64,000 nucleotides of DNA from Paenibacillus gyeongsangnamensis (GCF_027533625.1 NZ_JAQAGZ010000013.1:124001-188000); one strand, 5' to 3'; counted from the first letter of the stretch, positions 43,461-52,530 are shown. Made by a program: numbers and translations. Notes: generated by a model from the letters alone, not told the origin.

Positions 43461-44813
43461 GTGTTTAAGAAAGTATTGATTGCGAACCGTGGGGAAATCG
43501 CAGTCCGGATTATCAGGGCATGCCTGGAGCTTGGCATTGAAACTGTAGCTGTTTATTCCGAAGCCGACAGGAAATCGCTGCACGTCACTATGGCGGATGA
43601 AGCCTACTGCATCGGACCGGCTGCTTCAAAGGAAAGCTATTTAAATATTCCCAATTTGTTGGCGGTGGCCTTGGCTACCAGGGTCGACGCCATTCATCCG
43701 GGTTACGGATTTTTAGCGGAAAATGCGGAATTCGCTGAGACCTGCGCTTCTTTTCATATCTCCTTTATCGGTCCGGATGCCGAGGCAATCCACAACATGG
43801 GCGATAAAGCTGCCGCTAGAGCCATGATGAAGAAGGCAGGTGTGCCTGTCGTCCCAGGAACGGAAGGATTGATCGAGACTACGGAAGAGGCGCTGCGCGT
43901 GTCCGTGGAAATCGGCTATCCTGTCATTGTAAAGGCTAGCGCCGGCGGCGGCGGAAAAGGGATGCGGGTGGCTCACAATGAAGAGCAGCTGTTGGAGGCG
44001 ATTGTACAAGCACAAAATGAAGCTGATGCGGCGTTTGGTAATTCGGGCGTATACCTCGAAAAATATTTGGTGGGTCCCCGTCATATAGAAATACAGATAA
44101 TGGCAGATCGGCAAGGTCAAGTCGTTTATTTGGGCGAGAGGGATTGCTCGATTCAAAGGCGGCACCAAAAGCTTGTTGAGGAATCACCGTCACCGGCGCT
44201 TAACCAGGCTCTTCGCAAACGGATGGGTGAAGCGGCGGTAGCCGCCGCGCGTACAGTTAACTATTACGGTGCGGGGACAGTCGAATTTTTGCTGGACCAG
44301 TACGGACAGTTTTATTTCATGGAAATGAATACGCGGATACAGGTTGAGCATCCGGTGACTGAAATGATTACCGGAATTGATTTGATTCAGGAGCAAATCG
44401 CGGTGGCTGCCGGATGCCCTCTTTCTTTCAGTCAAGGCGACATCCGGATGAACGGATGGGCGATGGAATGCCGAATTAATGCCGAAAATCCGGCCGCTCA
44501 GTTCATGCCTTCTCCCGGTCGGGTGATGACCTATTTGCCCCCCGGGGGATTTGGGGTTAGGGTGGACAGTGCGATATATGCCGGGTGTGAAATATCGCCA
44601 TTTTATGATTCGATGATCGCAAAGCTGATTGTTTGGGGAAAAGACCGGCAGGACTCCATCCGTCGGATGAAGAGAGCGCTGCGCGAATTTGTTGTCGAGG
44701 GAGTCAAGACGACGATTCCTTTTCACCTTGCCCTGCTGGAGAACGAGCTATTCATCCAAGGGAATTTCGACACTAATTTTTTGGAATCGCACGAAATTTC
44801 CATTATGGAATAA
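43461..44813 (+). CDS. biotin carboxylase (AccC-like)
   Basis: The 450-residue protein is a full-length ATP-grasp biotin carboxylase: KVLIANRGEIAVRI at the N-terminus, the glycine-rich KASAGGGGKGMR loop, ERDCSIQRRHQKLVEESPSP and MNTRIQVEHPVTE. It carboxylates the biotin of the carrier protein with bicarbonate and ATP. GTG 43461 follows AGGAGGTG. It lies between the BCCP gene and the pxpB/pxpC genes, so it may serve the 5-oxoproline pathway. Confidence 0.93.
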   Translation: MFKKVLIANRGEIAVRIIRACLELGIETVAVYSEADRKSLHVTMADEAYCIGPAASKESYLNIPNLLAVALATRVDAIHPGYGFLAENAEFAETCASFHISFIGPDAEAIHNMGDKAAARAMMKKAGVPVVPGTEGLIETTEEALRVSVEIGYPVIVKASAGGGGKGMRVAHNEEQLLEAIVQAQNEADAAFGNSGVYLEKYLVGPRHIEIQIMADRQGQVVYLGERDCSIQRRHQKLVEESPSPALNQALRKRMGEAAVAAARTVNYYGAGTVEFLLDQYGQFYFMEMNTRIQVEHPVTEMITGIDLIQEQIAVAAGCPLSFSQGDIRMNGWAMECRINAENPAAQFMPSPGRVMTYLPPGGFGVRVDSAIYAGCEISPFYDSMIAKLIVWGKDRQDSIRRMKRALREFVVEGVKTTIPFHLALLENELFIQGNFDTNFLESHEISIME

Positions 44814-44838
44814 CGAATGTAAAGTAAGGAGGAGACAT

Positions 44839-45609
44839 ATGTCGGGCCTATATGAAGCGGGAGAGAACAGTGTTCGTTTTTTGCCGCTTGGCGACAGAGC
44901 GATCGTCGTCGATTTGGGTGGCGGCATCCATCCAGACACCCACGCGAAAATCAATGCTTTGTGCTTTCAATTGGAGCTGAATCCTTTTCCCGGCATCGTG
45001 GAGATAGTGCCGGCCTTTACGACTGTCACTGTTTTTTACGAACCGATGAAATTGAGTGATCCGATCACGGGAGGCCAATGGCCGCGTTATGGTATTACGG
45101 CCACTCGCTCCCCTTTTGAGGTTGTCAAGGAGATCGTCAGCCGGATGGTTTCGAATCTGGATTCGACAGCGCCCGGAAGCGCCAAGATCGTAGAAATACC
45201 GGTTTGCTACGGCGGGGGATTCGGACCTGATTTACAAGACGTAGCGACACATACCGGGTTGAGTTCGGAGGAAGTCATCAAGATTCATTCAAGCCAAGAT
45301 TATTTGGTATATATGATTGGATTCGCTCCAGGCTTTCCTTATCTCGGAGGGATGTCAGAACGCATAGCTGTTCCAAGACGAAGCACTCCGAGACAATCAA
45401 TTCATCCCGGTTCAGTCGGCATCGGCGGCAAGCAGACCGGTGTATATCCGATCTCCACTCCCGGTGGTTGGCAATTGATCGGCAAAACCCCAATGAAGCT
45501 GTTTCGTCCTGATCAACCAGCGCCGAGTTTGCTGAAAGCGGGCGACATTGTCCGATTTCGGCCGATTCAACCAGAACAATTTGAAGATTGGAAAGAGGAT
45601 TGCGTATGA
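44839..45609 (+). CDS. pxpB: 5-oxoprolinase subunit PxpB (KipI/AHS1 family)
   Basis: The 256-residue protein is an AHS1-domain protein (FLPLGDRAIVVDLG, IVEIVPAFTTVTVFY, VYMIGFAPGFPYLGGM, STPGGWQLIGKTP). PxpB acts with PxpC and PxpA to hydrolyse 5-oxoproline to glutamate with ATP. The same fold also forms half of the carboxyltransferase domain of urea carboxylase. ATG 44839 follows AAGGAGG. Its stop overlaps pxpC by 4 bp. Confidence 0.92.
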   Translation: MSGLYEAGENSVRFLPLGDRAIVVDLGGGIHPDTHAKINALCFQLELNPFPGIVEIVPAFTTVTVFYEPMKLSDPITGGQWPRYGITATRSPFEVVKEIVSRMVSNLDSTAPGSAKIVEIPVCYGGGFGPDLQDVATHTGLSSEEVIKIHSSQDYLVYMIGFAPGFPYLGGMSERIAVPRRSTPRQSIHPGSVGIGGKQTGVYPISTPGGWQLIGKTPMKLFRPDQPAPSLLKAGDIVRFRPIQPEQFEDWKEDCV

Positions 45610-46625
45610 GTCTCCATATCATAAATCCGGGTCTTTTATCTACGATTCAAGATCTAGGGAGGTTCGGATACCAACATCAGGGGGTCATTGTTTGCGGAGC
45701 AATGGATTCGTTCGCCCTTCGTGCGGCAAATGTGCTTGTAGGCAACGGACAAGATGAAGCTGCATTGGAAATCACGCTACTGGGACCGTCCATTCGCTTC
45801 GAGGGCGAAACGCTCATTGCCATATGTGGAGGCGATCTTTCGCCTATCATCGATGGACAGCCTGTTCCGTTATGGAGGCCTGTCCTCGTCAAAACCGGAA
45901 AAGTACTTGAATTTGGTACCTGCATTCAAGGGGCACGCGCTTATTTAGCTATTGCGGGAGGAATCGACGTTCCGCTCGTGATGGAAAGTCGCAGCACCTA
46001 TCTGCGTGCGGGACTAGGAGGTCTTGAAGGGAGAGCGATGAAGGCAGGAGATGTGCTCCGCAGTAGGTCTGTTTCCGAAATTTCGAAAAATTATATAAAG
46101 AAAAGCTTGGGAGCTTTAAAATCGAAGCCTTTTGCTGCCGCCCCATGGTGTATCGGTTCTCCGGCCCACCCCGCATATGCGAGAGAAGCGGTGATCCGCG
46201 TTATTCGTGGCCGCGACTTTGCGCATTTTACCGAAGTTAGTAGGAATGCCTTTGTGTGCCAACCATTTCGCGTCACGCCTCAATCGGACCGGATGGGTTA
46301 CCGCATGGAGGGACCGGTGCTTGAATTGGAATCGCCTCTGGAACCGATTTCCGAAGGGGTATCGTTTGGAACGGTTCAGGTTCCTTCGGAAGGGAACCCG
46401 ATCATATTAATGGCGGACCGACAAACGATTGGGGGTTATCCGAGCATCGCGCAGGTGGTTACTGTCGATCTTCCCGTACTAGCTCAAGTGAAACCGGGTG
46501 AGTATGTTCGGTTTACCGAAATATCGTTGGAGAAGGCGGAGAAATTGTATATCGACATGGAACAGTCATTTGATCTGACGTCCAAAGCGATCGGGCTTTA
46601 TCTCAAGAAAGAAGGTGGCGTTTGA
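45606..46625 (+). CDS. pxpC: 5-oxoprolinase subunit PxpC (KipA/AHS2 family)
   Basis: The 339-residue protein is AHS2-type (INPGLLSTIQDLGRFGYQHQGV, GAMDSFALRAANVLVGN, IVLMADRQTIGGYP-like LMADRQTIGGYPSIAQV). It forms the catalytic partner of PxpB. It overlaps pxpB by ATGA and is directly followed by the pxpA ATG (TGAATG), giving tight coupling of the three subunits. Confidence 0.92.
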   Translation: MSLHIINPGLLSTIQDLGRFGYQHQGVIVCGAMDSFALRAANVLVGNGQDEAALEITLLGPSIRFEGETLIAICGGDLSPIIDGQPVPLWRPVLVKTGKVLEFGTCIQGARAYLAIAGGIDVPLVMESRSTYLRAGLGGLEGRAMKAGDVLRSRSVSEISKNYIKKSLGALKSKPFAAAPWCIGSPAHPAYAREAVIRVIRGRDFAHFTEVSRNAFVCQPFRVTPQSDRMGYRMEGPVLELESPLEPISEGVSFGTVQVPSEGNPIILMADRQTIGGYPSIAQVVTVDLPVLAQVKPGEYVRFTEISLEKAEKLYIDMEQSFDLTSKAIGLYLKKEGGV

Positions 46626-47402
46626 ATGTATGAAGTGGACTTGAACTGTGATATGGGTGAAAGCTTCGGTGCCTATCGATTAGGCCACGACGAGTTGATC
46701 CTCGAATTGGTTACGTCTGTTAATATTGCATGCGGTTTTCATGCGGGTGATCCAAGTACGATGAGAAAAACGGTAAATATGGCTTTGAATAAACAGGTGT
46801 CTATAGGTGCGCACCCCGGGCTGCCGGATTTAGCGGGTTTTGGTCGACGAAATATGTCAATTTCTCCCCAAGAGGCATTCGATATGACCGTGTATCAAGT
46901 CGGCGCTCTGGATGGTTTTGTTCGGTCCGAAGGCGGCATCATGCAGCATGTCAAGCCGCATGGAGCATTATACAATATGGCGGCTCGGAACGGCGAGTTG
47001 GCGCGAGCGATTGCAGAAGCCGTTTATAAAGTAAATCCAGAATTGGTTTTGTACGGTCTCTCGGACAGCGAACTGATCCACGCCGGAGCTCTAATCGGGC
47101 TGAGGACGGCGAGCGAAGTGTTTGCCGACCGGACCTACTGCCGTGATGGAAGCCTTACCCCGAGAAGCGAACCGGACGCTTTAATCAGCGACCCGACGCA
47201 GGCGGCAGCCCAGATCGTGCGAATGGTGACAGAAGGCATTGTGCGTTCGCGGGAAAATGAGGAGATTAAGATTACTGCTGAGACCATATGTATTCACGGC
47301 GACGGCGAGCATGCACTGCATTTTGCCGGCAGCATCCGTGAAATGCTTCTGTCTAAAGGGGTCCGGCTTCGAGCCGTACGAAATGATAGTTCTATCCAAT
47401 AG
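46626..47402 (+). CDS. pxpA: 5-oxoprolinase subunit PxpA (LamB/YcsF family)
   Basis: The 258-residue protein shows the LamB/YcsF hallmark DLNCDMGESFG at the start, then NIACGFHAGDPSTM, IGAHPGLPD and HVKPHGALYN, with conserved Asp and His residues lining a deacetylase-like barrel. It is the third 5-oxoprolinase subunit. It is the last gene of the operon and meets the IclR gene tail-to-tail with only 14 bp between. Confidence 0.94.
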   Translation: MYEVDLNCDMGESFGAYRLGHDELILELVTSVNIACGFHAGDPSTMRKTVNMALNKQVSIGAHPGLPDLAGFGRRNMSISPQEAFDMTVYQVGALDGFVRSEGGIMQHVKPHGALYNMAARNGELARAIAEAVYKVNPELVLYGLSDSELIHAGALIGLRTASEVFADRTYCRDGSLTPRSEPDALISDPTQAAAQIVRMVTEGIVRSRENEEIKITAETICIHGDGEHALHFAGSIREMLLSKGVRLRAVRNDSSIQ

Positions 47403-47416
47403 GACCAATTCGCATC

Positions 47417-48172
47417 TTACTTAACCCGTCCGAGTTGATTAGAAATGCGATTCGCGGCGTTTATCGTTTTCTCGACTAATTCCGGAATTCGAGCCTCATG
47501 GAAGCTGCTGTTCAAACCCGCCAAGCTAAGGCCGGCAACGACAAGCCCATCACTGTTAAAAATAGGTGCGGCCAAGGCGGAGCTAAAATTGCGCAGCTCC
47601 GAATGGCTAACCGTATATCCGAGTTTTAAGCATTGTTCTATTGTTTTCTGCAATGTGTTCTTATCGGTAATCGTGCCGTCGGCATAGGGAACGAGCGCAG
47701 TTTCTTCAATGTATTTCAAGCGTTCTTCCACAGGCATATAAGACAGCAAAATACGGGGACAGGCTCCTGCATAAAGAGGGGCCCTTCGTCCAATTTGGGT
47801 GTACACTCTAACTGCTTGATTGGTATCGACCTTTTCGATATAAATGGCTTCATTTCCTTCTCTGATTACAAGGTTGACGGCTTCGTTTACTCCATCTCGC
47901 AGTTCCTTCATAATAGGTAAAGCGATCTGACGGATATCCAAACGTTCTTTGACTAACTGGCCGTATTGAAGAAACATCAAACCGAGCTGGTACTTACCTG
48001 CCGAGTTTCTTGTCAGCAGGCCTACTTCCTCCAGTGAACCTATCATGCGATGCGCAGTTGTCTTGGACAGCCTGGAAATATTGGAGATTTCCTGTAGCGA
48101 TAGACTTTCATGATCTACAAACAGCTCCAAAATTTCTTTGGTTTTCGTGACGGTTTTATTTTTGTTTTGCAT
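47417..48172 (-). CDS. IclR-family transcriptional regulator
   Basis: The 251-residue protein has an N-terminal winged helix (LSLQEISNISRLSKTTAHRMIGSLEEVGLL) and a C-terminal IclR effector domain (YAGACPRILLSYMP, SALAAPIFNSDGLVVAGLSLAG). By position it is the regulator of the 5-oxoproline cluster. Candidate operators occur at 40145, 42898 and just upstream of its own start at 48185. Confidence 0.92.
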   Translation of the reverse strand: MQNKNKTVTKTKEILELFVDHESLSLQEISNISRLSKTTAHRMIGSLEEVGLLTRNSAGKYQLGLMFLQYGQLVKERLDIRQIALPIMKELRDGVNEAVNLVIREGNEAIYIEKVDTNQAVRVYTQIGRRAPLYAGACPRILLSYMPVEERLKYIEETALVPYADGTITDKNTLQKTIEQCLKLGYTVSHSELRNFSSALAAPIFNSDGLVVAGLSLAGLNSSFHEARIPELVEKTINAANRISNQLGRVK

Positions 48173-48184
48173 GTTCCCTCTGCG

Positions 48185-48199
48185 TTCCGCAATTTGGAA
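48185..48199. promoter_or_regulatory. candidate IclR operator C
   Basis: TTCCG-CAATT-TGGAA, 13 bp upstream of the IclR start. It fits autoregulation. Confidence 0.55.
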
Positions 48200-48423
48200 T
48201 TATTAATCTAAATATTACAATACACAAGAAAAAAACTCAACCATTTAGAAGGAGGTTAAGTCTTAAGTCCATAGCATCAACGTAGATTCGAAATTGACGC
48301 TCGCAACTGACGATACGATTTTGAAAAGCGAGTTTTGGAAGAGGCCTCGGACCAGACGCATCGAGCAGTCCTCTGCGCTGTGTCATGGCACGATCAAACA
48401 AATAAAGGAGAATAGACAACGAT

Positions 48424-49452
48424 ATGACAGAATATGAACATATTACGGATTATGAAACCTTTGAATTAGGCGATGTTCATTTAAAAAATGGGGCAACATT
48501 GCGCAAGGCGAAGCTTGCCTACAAGACACATGGGACCTTGAACCGCAATAAAGATAATGTGATTGTGGTTCCCACTTGCTACTCGGCCACGCATAAAAAC
48601 GAAGAGTACAGAATCGGAGAAGGGAAAGCGTTAGATCCGAGTAAATATTTCATTATTCAATTAAACCAGTTTGGGAACGGTTTGTCATCCTCTCCCAGCA
48701 ATACACCGATGCCCTACGATCAGGGACGGTTTCCGAACATAACCATACTTGACAATGTTGAATGCCAGCATAAATTGATCACTGAAAAATTTGGCATTGA
48801 ACGTGTGGCTCTAGTATGCGGTTATTCTATGGGGGCCCAACAGACTTTCCAATGGGCGGCTTCTTATCCTGATATGGTCGAACGTATTGCACCCTCGTGT
48901 GGCACCGCATCAACAACCCCTCACAATTTCGTATTTATTGAGGGTATTAAAAGCGCTTTGCGTGCGGATGCGGCTTGGAACAACGGTTTCTACGACAAGC
49001 AACCGGTTACCGGGGTTCGGGCATTGGCTCGGGTTTATGCCGGTTGGGGACTATCACAAGCTTTTTATTACCAAAAACTTTATCTCGAGCATGGATATTC
49101 ATCTCTTGAGGATTTCCTTATCAGTTTTTGGGAAGGGGCTTTCTTGAATAAGGATGCAAATAATTTATTATCCATGGCTTGGACCTGGCAGTATGGCGAT
49201 ATTGGCATGACACCCGGTTGTGACGGTAACCGCGAGAAAGCTTTAAGCCGCATAAAGGCAAAAGCAATGATTTTACCTGGGCTAACCGATCTTTATTTTC
49301 CACCAGAAGATATTCAATATGAAGCGAAATTTATTCCAAACGCAGAGGTTCGTGTCATTTCAAGTATTTACGGTCATTATGCCGGAGGAAGCTTTAACCA
49401 AACAGATATAAACTTCATCGATGAAGCCGTTAAAGAACTATTAAACGCATAA
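48424..49452 (+). CDS. alpha/beta hydrolase of the homoserine O-acetyltransferase (MetX)-like family
   Basis: The 342-residue alpha/beta hydrolase has nucleophile elbow GYSMGAQQ, Asp in LPGLTDLYF and His in IYGHYAGG. The N-terminal layout (ETFELGDVHLKNGATLRKAKLAYKTHG) is that of MetX-like acyltransferases, but the elbow differs from the usual GGSMGG. It could be an acyltransferase or a hydrolase. It is divergent from the IclR gene with 250 bp between, so it may belong to the same regulon. Confidence 0.85.
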   Translation: MTEYEHITDYETFELGDVHLKNGATLRKAKLAYKTHGTLNRNKDNVIVVPTCYSATHKNEEYRIGEGKALDPSKYFIIQLNQFGNGLSSSPSNTPMPYDQGRFPNITILDNVECQHKLITEKFGIERVALVCGYSMGAQQTFQWAASYPDMVERIAPSCGTASTTPHNFVFIEGIKSALRADAAWNNGFYDKQPVTGVRALARVYAGWGLSQAFYYQKLYLEHGYSSLEDFLISFWEGAFLNKDANNLLSMAWTWQYGDIGMTPGCDGNREKALSRIKAKAMILPGLTDLYFPPEDIQYEAKFIPNAEVRVISSIYGHYAGGSFNQTDINFIDEAVKELLNA

Positions 49453-49629
49453 AAATCGGTTCAAGGGAGAACTTTTCTCCTTTCTGTTGTGACCCTTTTT
49501 TATCTTGAAACTTTGAATTATCTATGGCTAGAATTATGCTTGTTGCGGTTATGTTTTGTATCTCCATGTGTATGCTCTTTATTTCGGGCTGCGGTAAAAA
49601 TCCATGCGGCGTTGAAATGAAAATCGCTC

Positions 49630-50358
49630 TTAAAATTTTTTTTTCAGTTTCCCAAACCTCGGGGTCATCGCCGTAAAAACTCGATGATATACGGGTTCGA
49701 AGGAAAGCGCGGAATGGTTCATTCGTCCCCGCCGCCAAAGATGGTAGAGCGCCGGCACTACAAACACGGCCACCAGCAGCGACGTCAGGAGCGCAATGGC
49801 GACAGACCAAGCAAATCCGGAAAAAGCGGAGCTGATCATGCCTCCAACCAAAGCGATCGGCAAGAAAACGGCGACCGTCGTCGCTGTGGAGGATACGATC
49901 GCGGGTATCATTTCCTTGACGGCTTCGACTAAAAGCGCCAAATGTACTTTTTCTCCGGCCTCTTGGGCTTTGCGGTACATGTTGTCGAGAATGACGATTG
50001 TATCGTCAATGACTCTTCCCATCGCCACGATCAGGCCGGATACGGTCAGGATGTTCAGGCTGACGCCCAGCGTTTTCAGCAGCCCGATTGTAGTCATGAG
50101 ACAAATGGGAAGCGACAGGGCAATGAGCAGGGTGGATCGTATATTGCGAAAGAAGAGGAAGACGCACACCATCGAAAGAAGGCACCCCAGCAGCCCTTCT
50201 TCCCACAGACCGTTCAAAGCGGACTGTACCTGGCTGCCCTGGTCGAACAGAATGGACACCGGGACCAAGACGTTCATTTGCCGAAAATAGGATAAAAATC
50301 TCTTGAGAAATGGCATATTTCGTGAATAATAAAATATAATGAGACAAGAATCGCCCAA
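49630..50358 (-). pseudogene. internal fragment of an RND (AcrB/SwrC-type) efflux pump
   Basis: About 200 residues from the first membrane half of an RND permease remain: DQGSQVQSALNGLWEEG, FFRNIRSTLLIALSLPICLM, GRVIDDTIVILDNMYRK (with the conserved paired Asp) and the FLPIALVGGMISSAF turn. The porter domains and the second half are absent. The fragment starts and ends in unrelated AT-rich sequence. Confidence 0.8.
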
Positions 50359-50365
50359 AAACTAA

Positions 50366-50554
50366 ATGAAAAGTAGTCGAATCATGTATTATTGTATACA
50401 GTGTCAGACTCTCCACCCTGAAAATTACAGTATAAAAGAGAAAATATTTGTTTCCGGATATCGGTATGAAAAAGATACTCTTTACAATGTGGGGTTGTGT
50501 GAGGTACATAAATGTAACGGCCAGGCTAAAGAAAAGAAAGCGGTATCAGCTTAA
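50366..50554 (+). CDS. hypothetical small Cys-rich protein, 62 residues
   Basis: The frame encodes YYCIQCQTLHPENY and GLCEVHKCNGQ, a C-x2-C ... C-x2-H-x-C arrangement that could bind zinc. There is no clear ribosome site for ATG 50366 or ATG 50384, and it is surrounded by gene remnants. It may be a real small gene or a relic. Confidence 0.35.
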   Translation: MKSSRIMYYCIQCQTLHPENYSIKEKIFVSGYRYEKDTLYNVGLCEVHKCNGQAKEKKAVSA

Positions 50555-50606
50555 TTCTAGGGAAGGAAGAGGGAGGTTGTAGGAAACAACGCGATTGGGT
50601 GTAGCT

Positions 50607-50900
50607 TCATTCGTTTAACTTCTTTGCGTATTGATACCTATAAAGTTCAAATACTCCGCGCTTTCTTAGACTCAATACTCTCTTTCAGCAGGCCTGTTCT
50701 GTTTTGCCCAGGGCAAAAGCTAAGGTTCGGGCATCATCATAGTCCCAAAAGAAACATAGATATTCCATCTCTTCATCCGTAAAAGGTATACCATGCTTCG
50801 GGTGAAACACGGGATGGTATTTTATTCCACCACTTTGATCGTATTCAATTCCGTCCAATATATCGTCTTCTGTAAGTGTCCTCGATTTTCTATTGCTCAT
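50607..50900 (-). pseudogene. small conserved protein interrupted by an in-frame TGA
   Basis: From ATG 50900 the frame encodes 71 residues (LTEDDILDGIEYDQSGGIKYHP ... DARTLAFALGKTEQAC), then TGA at 50685-50687, then continues in the same frame with KRVLSLRKRGVFELYRYQY to 50607. The whole ~97-residue product resembles a Bacillus family of short proteins ending in a helix-turn-helix-like KTE...V..L.KKG..EYY pattern. The stop is probably a nonsense mutation. Confidence 0.5.
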
Positions 50901-50991
50901 ATCCTAATCACCCATAATGAAAAATGCTATAACCTATTATAATTCATAGGTCATTTTGGTTAAACTGGGAATAGGAGTTATTTAAACAGGT

Positions 50992-51084
50992 AATGACTTT
51001 CCTAATCATTATTTTACAGCGGGCTACCAGCTCCAGGCGGCGGAAGCGATCGTCAGCGGTCTGAAGGATTATTTCGGTGATTAG
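50992..51084 (+). pseudogene. C-terminal scrap of an amidase-like protein
   Basis: An open GC-rich stretch encodes NDFPNHYFTAGYQLQAAEAI then VSGLKDYFGD and a stop. This resembles the last helix of N-acetylmuramoyl-L-alanine amidases. There is no start or upstream part. Confidence 0.35.
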
Positions 51085-51153
51085 GCCATATGCCCGAGCC
51101 CTCACTAATAAGCCAACCCCCGAATAAAATTATTTAAAATCATTTTTAGGGGG

Positions 51154-51594
51154 ATGCATTCATCCGTGAACAAGCATGTCTTAAAGATGAAAGACAGGAA
51201 GGTCATAGGAGAAGGCAGGGGAAGGATCGTGTTTCATCACGGCAAACGTCATGTGATGAAGATTGCCAAGAATGGATACGGCGTTCGAAGCAATAGGACC
51301 GAGATCTATCTCTATAATCACTGCCCGGCCAGCATCAGGAAATATCTTGGCCGCATTTTTGAATACGGTCAAGGCTGGGTTGTCATGAAAAAATATACCC
51401 GAAAATTCCCCGATTCCAAAAAGTACCGAAAAAAACTGTACCGCATCAAACGTAAATTTAAAAAATACGGGATTCTGCCCTTCGAAATTTATTCAGCCCG
51501 TTACAAAACGCCGAATTTAAGCAACCTGAGGCTCAACCGCAAGGGAAGAATCAAAGTCATCGATTTCGGGAATTTTCATATCCAACGGCATTAA
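51154..51594 (+). CDS. small protein-kinase-fold protein, 146 residues
   Basis: Kinase-like elements appear in order: a glycine-rich VIGEGRGRIVF (~residue 17), the Lys of HVMKIAK (~residue 34), an aC-type Glu in RTEIYLY and a DFG-like IKVIDFGNF near residue 137. The catalytic-loop Asp is not evident; the equivalent place reads NLSNLRLNRKG. It is half the size of a normal kinase and very basic. It may be a pseudokinase or a specialised small kinase. AGGGGG precedes the start. Confidence 0.65.
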   Translation: MHSSVNKHVLKMKDRKVIGEGRGRIVFHHGKRHVMKIAKNGYGVRSNRTEIYLYNHCPASIRKYLGRIFEYGQGWVVMKKYTRKFPDSKKYRKKLYRIKRKFKKYGILPFEIYSARYKTPNLSNLRLNRKGRIKVIDFGNFHIQRH

Positions 51595-51737
51595 GCTGGA
51601 ATACCAGGCAAGTCAAGGAAGGGTATTTGGCTCAAGGCAATAGACGCTTTAACTGAAAGCGGCTACCAAACCCCCTTGAAAATTTTCAAAAAGACGTATT
51701 GACGGATGCTTGAACTTTTGGCGGTGTAGATAAACGC

Positions 51738-51862
51738 GATGGCTACGAATTCGCAAGGTTCAACATTACGGGAAAGGAATTAATGTTCCGAAAGATAGAC
51801 CGGGGCTCGGCATGGATGTCACGACGGTGAATGCGGTGCTGCGCAGAGCTTACCGCGTGTGA
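51738..51862 (+). pseudogene. C-terminal scrap of an enolase-superfamily gene
   Basis: The frame reads GKGINVPKDRPGLGMDVTTV then NAVLRRAYRV and a stop. The VPxDRPGLG pattern is the usual ending of mandelate-racemase/muconate-lactonizing enzymes. Upstream parts are gone. The 51595-51997 interval holds only this and the hairpin at 51913. Confidence 0.4.
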
Positions 51863-51912
51863 GGATCGGCATCGGAGGCGGGTTCAAAGTTACTCCATCG
51901 CAAACAAAGAGA

Positions 51913-51939
51913 CCGCCGGGGATGGCAGATCCCCGGCGG
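51913..51939 (+). terminator. strong hairpin terminator
   Basis: CCGCCGGGGAT-GGCAG-ATCCCCGGCGG perfect 11-bp stem followed by CATTCTTTG. It probably belonged to the lost enolase-type gene. Confidence 0.6.
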
Positions 51940-51997
51940 CATTCTTTGTCTTCCCCTTCACATAGCCGATAACGAAAAATCGGAGAATTGCTCTTTT

Positions 51998-52530
51998 CCA
52001 ACGAAGGCGATTGAAACATTCCTGCGATTGATGTATCTCAAACGTCGCTATCATTTGGGCTATGAAACGCTTGTGCAAGAAGTTGGCGACAGCCTTACGT
52101 GGCGACGGTTTTGCCGTATCTCCATTGACGAACGCATGCCTGACTCTACGACGCTGATCAAAGCTCGTCAGTGCTATGGAGAAGAATGGATCGAGCAATT
52201 AAACGAACTGTTGCTTCAGAAATTGGATGAAGACAAGGTTCTCACACGACGCAAATTTCGTATGGACACCACCGTTGTGGAATCCGACGTCCATCATCCA
52301 ACCGATGCGACCTTATTGCAAGATGGAATCAAGGTCATTACCAGGTGGGTCGGGAAAATCCGTAAAGTTGTATCCCATGCAACCAGACAGTTTGAGGACA
52401 AGACCAAAGAAGTGAGAGATCACGTCCTCTCCATTGCCAAACTGCTCCGCCGTCGTACGCAGGAATCTATGGTGGAGACCTGCTGGACTATTAGCCCTAT
52501 TCTTTACGAAGTTTCTTTTTATACCATGGA
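51998..52530 (+). pseudogene. N-terminal part of an ISNCY-like transposase, truncated
   Basis: The frame reads PTKAIETFLRLMYLKRRYHLG, DSTTLIKARQCYG and MDTTVVESDVHHPTDATLL; the last carries the first catalytic Asp of a DDE transposase. After ~residue 150 the family match ends and the frame closes at 52576. The beginning also lacks an ATG with a ribosome site. It is a dead fragment of an insertion sequence; no terminal repeats were found. Confidence 0.7.

Noticed and set aside
48237..48419. 60-codon minus-strand frame between the IclR and hydrolase genes
   Set aside because: No ribosome site or motif is visible, and it occupies a divergent promoter region.
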